From Molanna angustata (taxonomy: Eukaryota; Arthropoda; Insecta; Trichoptera; Molannidae): a stretch of 64,000 nt of DNA. The notes beneath the pieces are model-generated. The model made no database searches. It saw only the letters and a list, made by a program, of their open reading frames with translations, and was not told the DNA's origin. The position numbers and the translations under genes were made by a program. This document shows, one piece after another, positions 63,440 to 64,000 of this stretch. The stretch spans positions 15,272,206 to 15,336,205 of the forward strand of contig OY754990.1 of NCBI GenBank assembly GCA_963576475.1, given 5' to 3'. The first letter of the stretch is position 1. Every line of letters begins with the position of its first letter.

Positions 63440-63515
63440 CAAGAGAGGTGTCTGACGTGCGTTTATCTCTGCCTACCCCGAATACGGAAACGACGCAATA
63501 GTATGTGTAATAATA
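63440..63515 (+). pseudogene. RTE family D extreme 3' end
   Basis: gcgtttatctctgcctaccc, cgaatacggaaacgacg then tatgtgtaata; compare 22395-22449. Confidence 0.5.
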
Positions 63516-63837
63516 GACAATTTGATTTGTTTAATTTTGCATTTATATGGGTTCATATTGGGATGTTTGAGTCGGGATACCCGATATGATATTACTTTGT
63601 AGTCATCGTTAAAACCAAACATAATATGTTATAAACAGGGTGTGTCAAAAATTTATTTCGTTTATGTAGATACCTTTCGTATAACAAGAATTACTGATAA
63701 TATTATATCTCAATCCGTGATGTGGTAAACGGGTTTACCGATACACATATGTAGATATACATATAGGAATATAATATATCCCCAGAGAGACGGTGTACTC
63801 TTCGTGAAACGAATAGTCTGAATTTTTTTAACAGATT
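63516..63837. other. No gene seen
   Basis: AT-rich; nothing supportable. Confidence 0.35.
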
Positions 63838-63992
63838 TTTAATTATCTCAATAGAGACGAAGTTGGAATATTTACTGTAGGAGAACCGGGAAATCAAGGC
63901 ACCTACAGGGCTTACGACCTGTCATCGGCTGGTTTACGTGATCACTTTATGCGCTTGCGCAACGTTCACCAATTATGCCTTTTTAATGAGAT
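63838..63992 (-). repeat. Repeat H, right module
   Basis: Near-identical inverted copy of 17623-17768, including the leading atctcattaaaaaggcat; only a few base differences. Such similarity 46 kb apart suggests recent transposition of this subfamily. Confidence 0.85.
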
Positions 63993-64000
63993 CCCTATCA

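Noticed and set aside
63008..63442. 172-codon minus ORF
   Set aside because: Periodic YFDALPQIAFYI-type text is only the ~47-bp tandem repeat in translation.

Overview
The window is eukaryotic, non-coding and AT-rich. It looks like insect, most likely lepidopteran, intergenic or heterochromatic DNA. I infer this from the mix of non-LTR retrotransposon (LINE) 3' fragments, three tRNA-headed SINE families, the frequent GTAGGTAC/GTACCTAC words and the many (AATA)n tails. There are no operons, ribosome binding sites, rRNA genes or CRISPR arrays. I found no host gene that I would defend. Nearly every readable protein segment is the C-terminal end of a LINE reverse transcriptase (RT) left by 5'-truncated insertions, usually with frameshifts.

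Layout. 1-9 kb: a palindromic TTAA-flanked MITE (933-1620), a Harbinger-like MITE (2630-3192), several LINE ends and a SINE (8214-8448). 9-15 kb: a jockey-like LINE end, an element with ~105-bp inverted ends that carry hammerhead-like folds (10262-10806), SINE and LINE debris. 15-23 kb: the best RT in the window (15930-17621, one frameshift), an RTE with a YADD motif (18262-19052), a CpG-rich island with a strong hairpin (19420-19720), and a nested LINE-in-LINE insertion with a 16-bp target duplication (22085-22465). 23-31 kb: a 52-bp minisatellite (23330-24830), a second Harbinger-like MITE, LINE 3' UTRs with structured hairpins. 31-40 kb: RTE debris, a putative solo LTR (32362-33037), 116-bp and 38-bp tandem arrays. 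40-53 kb: a duplicated sequence with an unrecognised 163-codon ORF (40439-40930), more LINE ends, an RTE inserted into minisatellite (49156-50169), tandem tRNA-like SINE heads (50515-50826) and a 32-bp array. 53.9-61.4 kb: one truncated LINE whose 3' part holds two back-to-back arrays, 48 bp x ~24 (in frame, 408-codon ORF) and 198 bp x 30, ending in its own (TAAA)n tail. 61.4-64 kb: SINE-in-SINE nesting and short arrays.

The parts do not form a pathway. The common theme is retroelement 3' ends: they were inserted repeatedly, have folded 3' UTRs, were borrowed by SINEs, and have repeatedly seeded satellite arrays. The most unusual observations are the double satellite grown from one LINE, the covarying two-tier 3' UTR hairpins, and the hammerhead-like motifs at inverted-repeat ends.
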